A stretch of DNA of 64,000 nucleotides from Bugulina stolonifera (lineage: Eukaryota > Bryozoa > Gymnolaemata > Cheilostomatida > Bugulidae): NCBI GenBank assembly GCA_935421135.1, contig OW285192.1:14609001-14673000 (forward strand), in the 5' to 3' direction. The notes under the pieces are model-generated. The model saw only the letters and a list, made by a program, of their open reading frames with translations, did no database searches and was not told the DNA's origin. Shown here one piece after another: positions 22,420 to 36,300 of this stretch. How positions within the stretch are numbered: position 1 is the first letter of the stretch; every line of letters starts with the position of its first letter. Position numbers and translations under genes: made by a program.

Positions 22420-22449
22420 TTTGTAGTCTTTCAAATTCAGCTGGGCAAC

Positions 22450-24387
22450 CTAAAACATTATTAAACTGTCATGTTACGATCACGTAAATAATTTCATTTA
22501 TATGTCAACCTAAACCTACTTGCATCCAAGTCTTTGAGTAGAAGGTTTTGATCAACACTATACTACATTTATATATGAACTTACTGGTTATTTTTATCTT
22601 ATATAGCTTGCAGAAATATAAAATTACTGATATATATATATGTGCAGTCAAATTAATATATTACATGACTTGTGTAGATAGTTTATATACATATATGATC
22701 CATGTACATGTAGTTGGTCATCTAAACAAGTCACCTAACCTAGACTTTGTCATTAATTAATTGCTGCAGGATATCTCAATAAAATAAAGTACCCATGCAT
22801 ACATATAATATAGTTTATAATAAACATTCTATATTAAAATACTTACTAGAAATGGTAGATATTTTTACTATGCAGTGAATTCCTCCAGAAGGCTACACCA
22901 CAAGAAGTGAGCAGATATTAACCAGTGAAGTACAGTCTTAACAACACTGGTAGGTACACCAGCTTACACGGTTCTGTTTGTTGAAATAACAGTGAAACAA
23001 TGCTTGCAGACCTTCTTGTAACTATACAACTCTTTCACATCAATGCATACATAACACTGGCATGTTTATGTAGTTCAATCTCCCATGCAATTCTAACTAT
23101 TTAATACAATGTATGTTTTCTGTGTTACTTAATCTTTTCAGTCACAACAATTTTTTGTTTGCTTACCAGTTACAGAATAAGAGTGAAGTTATATGATTGA
23201 TTCTTATATATTATGCAAGTTTTCCAACCCTTTAAGTATATAATCATGCTGCTTACTTTCAATTAGGTAATTACAAAGTCTATAATAATTTGATTAGCAA
23301 TTAATAATTTGAAATAATCGTACAGTTACTCGGTGGACAGTCTCAGTCTGCTAGGAGAATAATAAAGTACCTACACCTAGACTAATACAGTGGCAAGACT
23401 AGGCTTGGCACTTGGGTCAGCACCCCTAGCATGCTGACAATCTAATAAAGTGCCCCATCATACTGACGATCTGCTAAGGTACCCCACCATTCTGACAATC
23501 TGCTAAGGTGCCCCATCATACTGACAATCTGATAAGGTGCTCCATCATACTGACAACATAGGAAATTATACTTATATACTTGATAGCCAAACACAGCAAA
23601 TTAATAAATTTTGGTACAAATTACCACATCATATATTGTTATAAAATAAAATAATTTAGCATTGTGTAGAGAAAATATAAATATGATACGACTGTTATGT
23701 AAGTATAAATACTTGGAGTGAGAAGGTAGATCATTGAGGTGCGATGAGAAGTTGACCTGCGCCTGTCACAATCGTACTACACAGTTATACAGATTGTCTA
23801 CAGGATCACGTTCCAGTGGGAAATACAAATACTTGCACACGGTTTAGTTACAACAAAATGGCAACAGCGAGTGTTTAACGATAATGACGTTAGGTTTTGA
23901 GTACAACTTACAATAACTGGTATGTACACAATAACATTATAATATGGAGTCAGCTCAATCATCTCAAATAGGAGTATAAAGTACAATAGTTTGGGTAAAA
24001 ATCCTTATGTACAGTGCGTGGAGTTAATGTGTCTTCTTAGGAAGTAACTTTGGGGAGACAATTTCATACTACTTGATATAAAAATACAACAGACTAGAAA
24101 TTTGAAAAAGATTCCAAAATGACGTGGAAGAAAAGCTAAGCTATAACTATGGGCCATGACTTCAGTTTAGTAGATGACACAGCAAGCTACAGGTGCAAAG
24201 TTACCACATCAAGGCCAGAAGATTAAGATTTCAACCCGATAATACAGCAAACTTACTAGTAAAACACAATCAATATTTTGTTCAGTAAAGCAGCAAAAAG
24301 TAAGATACAAAGTGCAGAGTTGAGAAAATTCCAAATCCAATCTGGCTGGTAATATAGAACAATGACATCAGACTGTAACCCAATGCA
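22450..24387. other. Intergenic, with probable 5' exon of the SHIPPO gene
   Basis: No conserved coding frame is visible. The stretch nearest 22450 should hold the upstream non-coding exon and promoter of the SHIPPO gene. The part nearest 24387 should hold the CRAMP1 3' untranslated region. A 29-bp tandem repeat lies at 23434-23556. Confidence 0.5.
23434..23556 (+). repeat. 29-bp tandem repeat, about 4 copies
   Basis: The unit is ATACTGACAATCTGCTAAGG plus TGCCCCATC, with scattered substitutions between copies. A single related piece (TACTGACGATCTGATAAGGAG) occurs at 19174-19194, so the unit may derive from a dispersed element. Confidence 0.8.
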
Positions 24388-27300
24388 CTAACTTGACTTC
24401 TTCTGTGGAGTCTCGAGAGTAGCGGCAATAGCCTCAAATTTAGCCATGTAATCCACACTGTCTCCACTCATCATGTTAGAAAACGAGGAATCCATCATCT
24501 AAACAATAAACACTAGGCATGAGTAGAGGCCGCCAAGAGAACAGAATAAACTGGATAAAACATTACATTCTCTCTAATTACTTCTGTAGTTTGGCTTTAC
24601 ATTTTCTTATAAGGGAATCCATTCATCCCTGAACAGTCATAAATATTCTATTCCCATAACACTGAGCTGATTACTGTGACAGATGATTAGGTGCTATAAA
24701 TCCCCAGGTTGAACCCGAGTCATAGATGGATATCTCCTCGTTTATGAAAATAATATGCTTAAAAAATATCTCCTCACAACAAAAGTATCATAATTATTTT
24801 TATAGAAAAACTTTTAAATCGTCAGTGTTATTAACCAACTTTACACGCAAGCTAATTGCACAACTCCTTATTTCTTTTGGCTAAGAAAGCAATTAGACCA
24901 AACATGAGAGTATCACTTACGTTGACTCCAAGGTCATTGACATCCAGTTTACTCAAGAAAGACAGTCTCGTGTCGTCTGAGCTAAGGGTGCTGTGTGGAC
25001 GATCAGACATGAGAAGTGTCGAGTTCAACGTTGCTGCCGTCTCAGTATTGGGTCGCCGAGGTGACTTATCTCCAAGAAGACTTGACAGCGAGAAGTCCGT
25101 AAGCTGAAGGTAAAATGGTGAAGCATTGCTAAGTTATTGGTAAAGAAATTTCACATCAAGTAACTATGTTATAACAAGTAACTTGAGATTCAATTAGAAA
25201 AAAAATATACATGCACATGCTATATAATATACCTAGACTAGTATTCATGGGTTTTGCTCTAGCCATACTTTTTATAAGTAATGTTGTTCTTGCAAGGAAA
25301 TTTTATTAATGAGCAGTCATGGACTACAGATGTGGAACCAAGTCCCCGGCAGCCCATAAATATATGATGACTATCCAACACAGTATAAGAATTACAACTT
25401 CCTATATAATACTTACAGTAACATCAGGAGTTAGCCATGCATCTTTAACAGGTGCAGAAGTACTAGCAGACGGTAGTTTATCCGAAGTATTGTCTGTGAC
25501 TAAGTTATCACACTCCTTATTGGTTACATCACCACTTATCAGACCTTGGAACGAGTTGATTAGTGGAACCTGGCTCTCGCTAGAGACTGTATTCTCTCTA
25601 TTATTGAGCATAGGATTCGCATTACCTGATTCCAGTCCATCTTTGTTACTGGGTGCTAAGGCTAAGAAAATGTAATAGAGCTCTATCAAGTGTGGCAGGA
25701 ACGACATCTATACATAGTCACATAGTACGATACAACAAGAGATAGCTAGTAGTTGAAGGAATATGTACCTGCATCCAAGCTCTTTAATAGTAAACTCATA
25801 CTGTGTTCAGAGTCGTTGAGATGAGATTTATCTACGTCCCCTTCTTCCTGTAAACAATTATAAGGAGATAAAATGGAATACCTACATTCAAAAACAATCA
25901 TCTCATAACATGAGCAAAGTATTGTTATTCTGACTTACATTGCCTTGTTTGGAAGACAGACTGCAATTTGAGAGTCCTGAGAAAAGAGATGAGGTATCCA
26001 TAGACGTGGGGAAGTCGGAGGTTTCCACGTCTGAAGAGATCATTGTTGGAGTTATCCTTCTTTTCACTGGAGTCCTTATGGAGGCCATTGCCTGTGCCAA
26101 GATGTCTTCTGAATTGGTGATACTACCCTGAGATTCATCCCCACTTGCAGCACCAGAGAGTATCGACTGTGTAACATACAAGCAGTGGTATACATACAGC
26201 AGAGGACACAAGCAGATAACATAACAATCACATAACGATAATAAATAATCACGTGATTAACAGGACTAGAGCATGACTCCGCTTGGGATCTGCCAACAGC
26301 TGCCAATAGGAATGAACATCACAGAGTTTACAGGTGACTTGTACTCAATACAATACTTAGCAAATGATAGAAGTACCTCTGAGGCAGCATTGCTGACCTT
26401 GTTCTTAATTCCTTCAAAAAATTGCAGAGTTTCAAATCTGAAGGCAAATTTTAAATAAATGTACACCACTAACAGACCAGTAAATTGTCACATCTCTAAC
26501 TAAAAAGTAGTTCTGTTTTAATAAACTGAGAAATAATAACCACAATTGCACAGATATCCAAAGAAAGGTGGGATATGAACCATAATCAATACATTAACAG
26601 TCAGGTCAAGGTCACACGTACCTGTAGCTGGGTTAGCTGAGAACTCTTAGTTGATGTGGAAGCTGAGGAACTGTTGATTAGGTTAGAGAGAGTAGTCATG
26701 AGGTCACTCCTGCTTGTACAGTCAGTAGCTGAGGGCCTACTACTGGCTACCATAGCAGCTAGAGACTTGGGTTCCCCTATATTAGTGTACTTGACATTCG
26801 CACCTACACACAACAGACAGACATAGTAGACGTACTGAAAGGCTACTTATGGCATTGAGTATCAACTAACAAAGATCACTAAATGAGAGTACTAGGAGTA
26901 TGCATTTCTATTAATTGGAACATTCTAGAATGACTGAATATGGTCTATCATGAAAACTCTTTACTACAGCACATTGACAAGCAGTGTGCAGCGGATATCA
27001 AGATGTGAGTGACCGTCAAGTTTGAACACAACCAATATGTACACCATGAATCCCTGCCCACACTTGAATATACATGTATACACGTACACCGTACAGCCTG
27101 CTTGCACTTGTATATATACATGTACACCGTACAGCCTATAGTGTATAGAATAGTAGCAACTCACGAGAAGTGATAGAGGATATATCCATAACCTGAGTCT
27201 TTGCGGCGGTAGACGAGGTAGCAGGAGTCGGCTTAGGATATATCTGGTACGGAGGGCGGGGAACTGCTAATGGTACTGCAATTCGATTGGGCAGAATATT

Positions 27301-30300
27301 CTTCTGTACCAACTTTGGTCTTGATGTTAATTTACGAGCATATGGACGCAGCTGCAAATAATATAATTATAACAAGATGATATACGCACAAATTTAAAAC
27401 TAAACGAAACAGGTATAGCAGACATAGCAATGTTGTTTCAGCTGTGTATCATATGGTCTGCTATGGGCTTAACAATACTATTTTTTCTTCGACACTTATT
27501 ACACCCAACGTACTTTTATCTACATGTAATATGAAACGTAGATTATGTGCACCACAGATGTTGTATTCTTATAACAGTTTATATATGTATTGTATTACCG
27601 CTCAATCTCATCTGACTTAACCATATTGAACAGAAGTGTTTATGTACAAAGAATATCTAATAGCTTACTAGCTATAAGCTACTCTAGCCAAAAGCTATTA
27701 GCTACTAGCTGCTAGCTTTACACATATAATATGATAGGAGGTGATGACTCCAAAAACATAATAGTAATTAATGTCATATTATAATGTCTCAACAAATATG
27801 AATAATTGGAATTCCTTACCTCCTGGCGCCCAAGAGCAATAGCATCCGCGAGTTGCCTGCCTTCAGAGAGAAGAGGCACACCGGGTTTCTTAAACTCAGG
27901 AGATTCTTTGGGAGGAGCAGGTTTTATGTTTAGCGGAACTTTGGGTACCTTAGGAGTTTTTGGTGTGCTCGGACTGCGTCGTCTTCCACGAGTGCTCGGT
28001 GACTTGCGTGTACTTGGAGACTTTGTAGATGTTGGAGAAGTTTGTGAGGTTGGTGGCTGAAGAGAGAGTAAACCATAATCTATATCCCAATGGTTTCCTA
28101 ACAAGTAGCTTAATCACTCCACTGCCTTAGTATGTAAAGGCAAAATATAACAGCCCAACACAATATAATACACTGTAACACTATCATATATGTTGTTATA
28201 AATACCATCTCAGGGTTGGTTGGTAAACAAATAATGCATAATATATGTAAACTTCTAATTCTGCAACTAGCTATCAGATACACAGTATGTGATACCCATA
28301 GAGGTAGGATAGAGCCAGTACTATATAGAAAGCCAGTGAAGCCGTAAGGACCCACTTTTTTGCTTTAGACAAAGTTCCGGTTTGCACTTTTGCACGTGAA
28401 TGTAATTAGTCATACCAAAGTTTTGTGCAGTAATAACTCATCCAGGACTCGTGACAAGTCATTTCACACGTAAGCTATTACTTTACAGTTTAAAATTTGT
28501 TAGCTGGTGCTATGGTTTGCCATCCCCTGACGTCCCAAACGTATATTAATATTTTTTGATTTTTTTTTTGAAATAATAATAATTACATTACTACGAACTA
28601 CTACCACCACTCCTGTTATTGCAACTAATAAATAATAATTATAATAATTAATTTGTGGTACTATTGGTAGTATGCACAGCATGTTGTTAAGCTGGTTTAA
28701 GTTTTTTCGGTCTCGGATTAGAACAACTAACCTGGGAGACTCAAAACTTTTCTTAGTATTCTGGCCGGCCCTAAAGGTTTTCTGTTATTAATTTTAAATT
28801 TATAATTATAATAATAATAATTATTATTATATTATATATTATAATATATAGTATTATAATCATAATAATAATATTATATATTATAACACATTATATTATT
28901 GTTATAACTGTTATTTGTTATAATTATTATTAACCAATTTTATAAAAAAAAAGGAAAATGAAATGACAATAGCGTTGTTCACATTATTATTATTGTTATT
29001 TTTCATAGTATTTGTAGTAGTGGTAGATGTAATTGCTAGCTAGTGATGATCTAAATAGAGAGGTTGGAATTATTAAACTACTATCACCACCAACTACCAA
29101 AACAACCAGTAATAGTGGGAAAAAATTTTAATAGTAGTTGACAAAAGGACTTGTGAAACTTTCAGGCATGCACTTGTTTTTATTTGGTTATAAAAAACAA
29201 GACATAATACGTTAACATCATAAATCATACTGATAATATTATAGATATTCATTCTTATTGTTCATTATCAAGAATATGTTTAGCGTCATTCTCATGTTAT
29301 GCGCTGTTGTAAATAAATTTATAGGCCCTATATACATTGCCACAGTAATTGTCTTATTATTGTATTATAATGTGTGCTGATGTATGATATTACGTTGAAA
29401 TAATTGTGTAATAACTTTATTAACGCCTTTCCTGTTCATATTTCAAAGGTTTTTTTATGCAACTCTAAACTCTTGGATAAATGAGTCAGAGCATTGAGAC
29501 GTCTAGATTTCACACCAACCATTTATACTCAAGACTGTGCTCCGATCACTTCGAGCTAGAGAGCTTCATAACGTTTGTTGGAAGCTAGAAGTGTTTCAAG
29601 CAAGGTGTTATGCTTTCTGTATTTGGACTTCCCTAGCCATTTGCAGGTAAAGCACCAGGTTTAGATCCTAGTTTTGTTTGGGATTCTAGTTTTTTCACTA
29701 ATTAATTGTATGTTTGTTTCCTTTTCCGAACCAAATATTGAATGTTTGAACCCCAATATTCAAGTGCAATGATGTTGACAGGGTTGTTGACAAAGTAGGC
29801 TATGTAGCTTGTGGCTACAATCGCCAATATTTTGTACAAACTCCAATACGCTATAAATATTTGATCCTTTGTAGTTTTAGTCCAAGAAAAAAGGCAGACA
29901 GGTGCTCAAACTGGGTAAAGGGACATTTAGAAAAAGACAGTTGGAAACAGGACTTTTCACAGCTGGACAGTTAGAAACAGGACAGTTCGAAACTGTGTAG
30001 ATTACATTTGGAAGAACAAAACTTGCAGAAAGTTCATTTTAACTTATTAAATTAATAAAAAAAATATTAAAAATTAGTTGAAGTCTGGTGGTTTGGGCTT
30101 AGGCATTTCGAACTGTCCAGTGCTGAACTGTCCACTTTCGAAACGTTCTGTTTCGAACTGTCATTTTCAAATAGCCGCACATTCCTCAAACTGACAGTCC
30201 AGCAGATGTCCAGTATAGTATTGTCACTTAACCCTAAAGATTCAGTAGCAGATGTCAGCGTGAATGTAGATTATTCATATGGTAGTAATCTAGGTTGGTA

Positions 30301-33300
30301 TTGGAATTGATGTCTCTTCTTATAGCATTTTATCTTGGAAAATAATAATTTCAGAGTTACCATAATATTTGGTAGAATAGGCTATATCATCCACACGCAC
30401 GTGTCCATGTAATATATATGTACAAAGGTACAATGTATAAACATACCTATATACATGTATGTTATCATAATATATATATAAATATAATATGTATATAACA
30501 TTCAGTGTAAAGGTGTGTTGCGTGGGAGTTTCCTAAGTTTTGAATAATTTTTGATATTTTATTGCTACAGATCAGATGCTACTTATTTTGCTACTTTCAG
30601 AGTTTCTCAAGACTTTGTTCAGCAGGATTCATAGAATGGGAGAGCATAACAACAACCCAACTGCTACAGGCTTTAGGGCAGATCCAAGAAAGCTGTTGAT
30701 CAAGTGGTCAGTGTCCACTTTAAATGTAGCCAATTCAGCTGACTGTGACTCCAGCTTTGGTTTATTTTCTTTACAATGGTGTAAGTGAAAAGCTTCAATA
30801 CCTTCTGTTTAACATCACTACAAACTTGTAACACTCACCCACTGAATATTCTTGGATATTTCAGGAAATATTGCAAGAACTCTACACGGCAGTTTCTGGG
30901 GAAGTGTGCAGGTGGCTATGGCGATCATTTGTATGACGTAGGATGATGAAGGCCAAAAACAGAGGTGGCCTCACTTATGCTACTGATTTAGTAAAGCAGA
31001 TTGTGGTTTGATGTGAGCAGGTGTTTACACAGTGTATTTCGATTCTCGACTGATGAATAGACATTTGAAACATTGAACTTTTGCTTCATTTCAATACCTG
31101 TAACATAATTTTACAATAAGTGTATAGTAAATTTTTCATTTTTTTTGTTATTTAATTTTTTTGTTGCTATGTCTATAACATTTTTGCCAGTTTTCAATCT
31201 TGTTTGCATATATATTTGTCTGATTATGATAGTCATATGGTTTACCATCCACAAATCTGCACGGCAGATGATAAAACAAATATACAATACAGTGCAATAA
31301 TAGATATAATGCATATGTAGTTGACTTCTCATTAACTTCAATTATATCAGAAGTTGTATTTTTAATGTATCATGGATAGTTCTTAACTTGCAGAGTACTG
31401 ATAGCCACAAAATATGTGATTTTGTTGAGCAAACGTTATCGATTTCGTATTGTTACAATGGATTTAATAGCAAACCGGAACTGCGTCTAAAGCAAAGAAG
31501 TGGGTCCAGACCGGCTTCACGACCGTAATAGTAATAGCGGTGAAGTACTGGCTCTATCCTACCTCTATGGTGATACCAATACAGAAATTTTATGGCAAAA
31601 ATCAATGAAATGAAAGTTGTCCTTTTTTATCACTTATATGAAAAAGAGGAGACAATTCTAGCATACATTGTAACTGTTAGTACATACTACATGTATAAAC
31701 TAAGAGTACCTGTTTACGCTTAGCTGAGTTGAACTCATTCTCTGCTATAGTTATAAGTCTGTTGATCATTCCGGCAAACATATGGACCACTTCGTCTGCA
31801 TTCTGTAGTTCTGGCCATTCATATTCCACTGATATCTACATGAATAAATGTTACATCATACATGTACATGAAATCAATACTATACACTAGGCCAACAGCA
31901 ATGTCTAAGCAAACAGTACATGACCCTGTTTACAAACAACAAGTATATATTTAGATATATACACTATAGTAGTATTTCAGTAACACAGAAATGTAACTTG
32001 CAACAATAATATTATTACAGAAGTTATGTGCTCTTGCTTGATTTAAAAAGAGAAGATAACTCCAGTTAGCTGATATTTTGCCATAAATGATTTAATGTTC
32101 CTCCTGGCATGTTTAATTACGATCCAGAAGTAGGTCATTGAGATTGAGACTACTATGAGCAATTATATAAACAAACATTGCAACTGGGGATCACAATTGA
32201 AATGAGTAGATGTATTAATCATTATAACACTATTATAACACCATTGCACGTACGTACATACGTACATACGTACATACATGTATGTACATATAATACGTGC
32301 ATACATGTATGTACATGTATGCATGTATGTGAAATGGTAGAGGACAAGACGGACACATACCTTCTCAGGGCTACCAAACAACAAGTAGAGATATCCCATA
32401 GAAACATCAGAACAGTTCTTACTAGTCCAACCTGAGACGCCTTGTTCAATCCATTCTCGTGATTTAGCTGTAGATGCCGTTTCAGAGTTGTCTTCTGCTG
32501 CCTCTTTTTCTTTACTATCTGCATCATTAGATGACTCCCCTAACAGGATATCAATATCACAGGCTAGGAAATAGCAAGTATAATTACGTATTGCATTTAG
32601 AAGGCATTATACACGCCATATCTTCAGCATGAACCAGGGGGGCTCTAGCACGCTGTCACAACCAGGTTTCACTGTCAGAACAAAGTAGTGCTAAAAATCT
32701 AAAGCAACAGGTGCCAGCAGATGCTCACAATTAGATATACAATAAAAAAGACGCCATTAGATGTTGGTATTGGCTATCTCAGTATAGGGTATTAATATTG
32801 GGGGTGGAGAATGGCCATGCCATGGGAATATTGGTCTTGGCTAGAAGCCAAAACTGAACACAATACATACTAACATAATAAAACACACTGACCTTGTAAC
32901 TGTGACGTGATGTCAGAGAGTTTATCCTTGAGAAACTTGACAGGATCTCCTCCATTTTCTACGTCTGTAGCTTTCTTACTTGTCTCAGCACCTTCATCAG
33001 TCTGCAATGACTCTGTAAGACAGCAACCATATACATACTACATTGTACATGTATAATAGACCTACAGGTACATACAGTAAGTTTCTCAACTATTGTACTG
33101 GCAGTGATTCACAACATCTACATGTATACAAGGACACAGCATACAGATGTTATGTGTATACATGTACATATACATCACCTTACATTGCATGCAAACATGA
33201 GTGGTGCCACACTCTCCACTCTTATACATTCACTATGCATAGCAATTCTTCTCTGGGAGGGGGGAGGGGGTGTGAGGGGGGACACCAATGCAAGATACTG

Positions 33301-36300
33301 TTCTGGATCAATTACAATTGAACAGGGCTGATAAGTGACGATGGATGCCAACACAATATCCTTACTTACCTTCAACTTCCAGATAGCGATCAAAACTGAA
33401 ACAAACTGGAGCATCATCTGAGCATAGAGTGAGATCAAATGGCTGTAGTTTTGCTGTAGGGGAGGGGTATATCTTTATATGAGGTAGGTGATCCCACTCC
33501 TCCTCTAAGCTCAACTCTTTCCGCTAAAATTTAGCTAAGGGAAACCAGAGTACAGATTTGAAAACTTGACTCAAACAATGTAATGATACTGAAATTAATA
33601 GTAGGATTTTCAATGCTGAACATATGGGAAACTTTGACTATATGTACACTGTAAAGGGAACAAATGCAATTTAAAGAACAAACAACTACTGCTGAAGCAA
33701 TTGAAAAGGATACAAATCGAACTGTAGATGGGACCCATTTCTTCTCCACTGCTTCAATAACAGTAGACAAGCTCTGTTCAGATTTAACTTTTAGCCTTAG
33801 ATGAGGGTTGTGAGATATCCCGCTGACACGGTGCCATGCTACATTGGTCTTAGGTTGAAGCTCAAAACTAATCATTTCAGGAACCCTGGCTTTCCTTGCA
33901 GCAGCCTTTTTCTTCTCCAAACCACAAGGCTCCAGTTTGCCTTCTGCAACATCAACAGAATAAGCTAGTGTTAGTTCACCCGCCATTTGCACATAAATAT
34001 ATTCAGGTCAGTTGGACAACATCGCAAATTTACAGCAAATTCTTACTGGAAAGTATTAGAAAGCCTAGACCAGGGATGCCCAAATGTGTCCCTAAGGGAC
34101 ACAGTGTCCCTTTGCATGGATTTTGGTGTCCCTTCATCACTTCTCAAATTTTACATGCAAACATGTGTTTTTGTGGCTGAGCAGTGAAAGCAACTGCACA
34201 AAAATAATGTGCATCATAATGTTAAAAAATCCCCAAATTCGAAAATCCCAAAGTATTTTTAGCTGACACAGAAGTAGATTTCTGTCAACAAGTTAAAAGC
34301 TACAAAAAAATTGATGGGCTGGTTGACCTTATTGCATTGCCAAGAGCTGAAGAGTAAAGTGAAAAGCGCAGCTACCCCAATTTATCTAAAATTGCTGTCA
34401 AACTGATGACACTCTTTGGTAGAACATAATTGTGTGAGGGTTTGTTCAGCCAAGAACAAAAGTCAGTCAAGATTGACTGACAAACATACCGGGCAGCTAC
34501 TAAAAGAGACATTCTATTCATGCTATATGTTACACTTGTGAATACAATAATTATTAGTGAGTAACATGGGATTATCCTTTCTCTTGGATCATCCTCAAAG
34601 TCAGTCTCTTTTAGTAGCTGCCTGGTATGCTTGTCAGTCAGTCTTGTCTGACTTTTGTTCTTGACTGAAAAAACTCTCACACCAAAGAGTGTCATCAGTT
34701 TAACAGCAATTCATTACAATTTTCATTTAATTTGCTCAAGGCCAAATATGATTATCGAACATTTTCGCCACGTTCCACCACGTTTTGCCAGCATGACCAC
34801 TTTATTTCCTCCATGTGTGCCAAGGCAGGCAATTGTTATAATATGTCTCCTACATGCAAATGACATTATAACAGCAACCCAATGTGAAATTTTCGTTTAA
34901 AGACAAAAGTGGAGAATGAAGCCGATAAAGGTTTTGCTTGCCAATCAGAAGTCAGTGTTGTTGATAGCTAAACGTAAAATATTAAACACCCCTAATACTG
35001 ACCAAGCAGGGCATTTTGCGTTCAATTTTGTGTTGCCCTGTCGCTCCACCGTCATTTGGCAGCTAATAACAGTGCACAATTCACTAATCTGTTTCTACCT
35101 TGATTCTGTTTTCCTGTACTTCAAAAGCAGATGACTAATTGCTATTATACTTTGATTAAAACACAACCAATAAATTTGCGTGTTAAAACTACAAAATAAC
35201 TCTTTTTGTATCATAATCAAACTGCCCATTTACATTGTAATAACCTCAATAAATGCAGCAGCAAAAACTAAGTGTCCCTTGCTCTGGTACGCTTTTAAAA
35301 TTTGTCCCTTTCCACCAAAAAGTTTGGGCATCCCTGGCCTAGACTCAAGCAAAGTGTGGACCCAGTGTCCCAAAATTGCTGACAACTACCAGTTAGAAAT
35401 ACGCAATGACAAACCTTCTTTAGCTTTCTCAAACAGTCTGCGCAACGGATCACAGGAAGGAGTCTTTATTCTACAAATATGTGCCACTTGATTTTGTCAC
35501 TATGGAAACATCCTACCATTAAATAACTACTTGTAACTTATAACAGCGTTGGTTGATTCTACATGCAAGTCATTTTAATATTTAGGGAAACAAAACATAT
35601 CTTTATCTTACACACCACATACTCTTTCTTAGGTGAATCATATCGAAATGGGACAACTCGCTTTATGAAATAACAGAAGGAGTATTAGTAGACTCCGGGA
35701 ACCCAGTATGCGATTAACATACTTTGACATTCCTCATCGACACTCACAATGGACACTCACTTGTGCAGTTTCCCTTTCAATCTAACTTTTGTTTGTCCAG
35801 TATATATGAGCTGAGTTATCTTCTCGGAATGTCGAGACAGTAAACAGAACTTACTACCAACACGCCTACGAAACTCCGCCCAGTTGATCACGGTGAATAA
35901 TTCTTTTGCCTCTTTATTTTTAGAAACTATTAATAGATAAAGAGCACACATCAAGTATTGAAAAAGTGTTATGAATACAAGAAGTCGATGTGTCATGTCA
36001 GCTTCTTCCAATAATAACAAAACCATGGTTTATTGAAGGTTGGCCATAACTGTTGACTTCACAAACGCTCATTTCCTACGTGCACACAATTCTAAATAAA
36101 ATGTTATATGATTATAATTACCATACCTGCTGTCCAATTAACTACGCCCTGAATATTCTTTACAATTCTGTAGTAGAACTGTCTAATGTGATCTTTGGTC
36201 CTTTCATATAAACCTTTCGACTTCGCCTTGGCAGCAAAATACTTATGGAGCTTATCAAAATCTCGCCCCACCTATGGAAATAGAAAGTACACCAATGACG

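Larger units (their letters stand above)
28297..31569 (+). mobile_element. P-element-like DNA transposon, 3273 bp, in a CRAMP1 intron
   Basis: The outer 26 bp are exact inverted repeats (CATAGAGGTAGGATAGAGCC then AGTACT). A second, longer inverted block follows: GTGAAGCCG, GGACCCACTT, GCTTTAGAC and CCGGTTTGC at 28334-28385, with the complement at 31471-31520. An 8-bp duplication (GTGATACC) flanks both ends. An 8-bp duplication, a CA-starting terminus and a subterminal repeat fit the P superfamily, as does a coding remnant resembling the C-terminal part of P/THAP9 transposases (30576-30788). hAT elements also make 8-bp duplications, so the class rests partly on the remnant. The interior is AT-rich, and a separate MITE is nested at about 29916-30183. 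Confidence 0.75.

Noticed and set aside
32250..32335. Frames over the CGTACATA/ATGTATGT repeat
   Set aside because: Simple-sequence DNA in a CRAMP1 intron. The reading frames reflect tandem Tyr/Thr/Cys codons only.
34655..35491. Several frames of 70-100 codons
   Set aside because: They lie inside the hAT-like element and show no transposase motifs.
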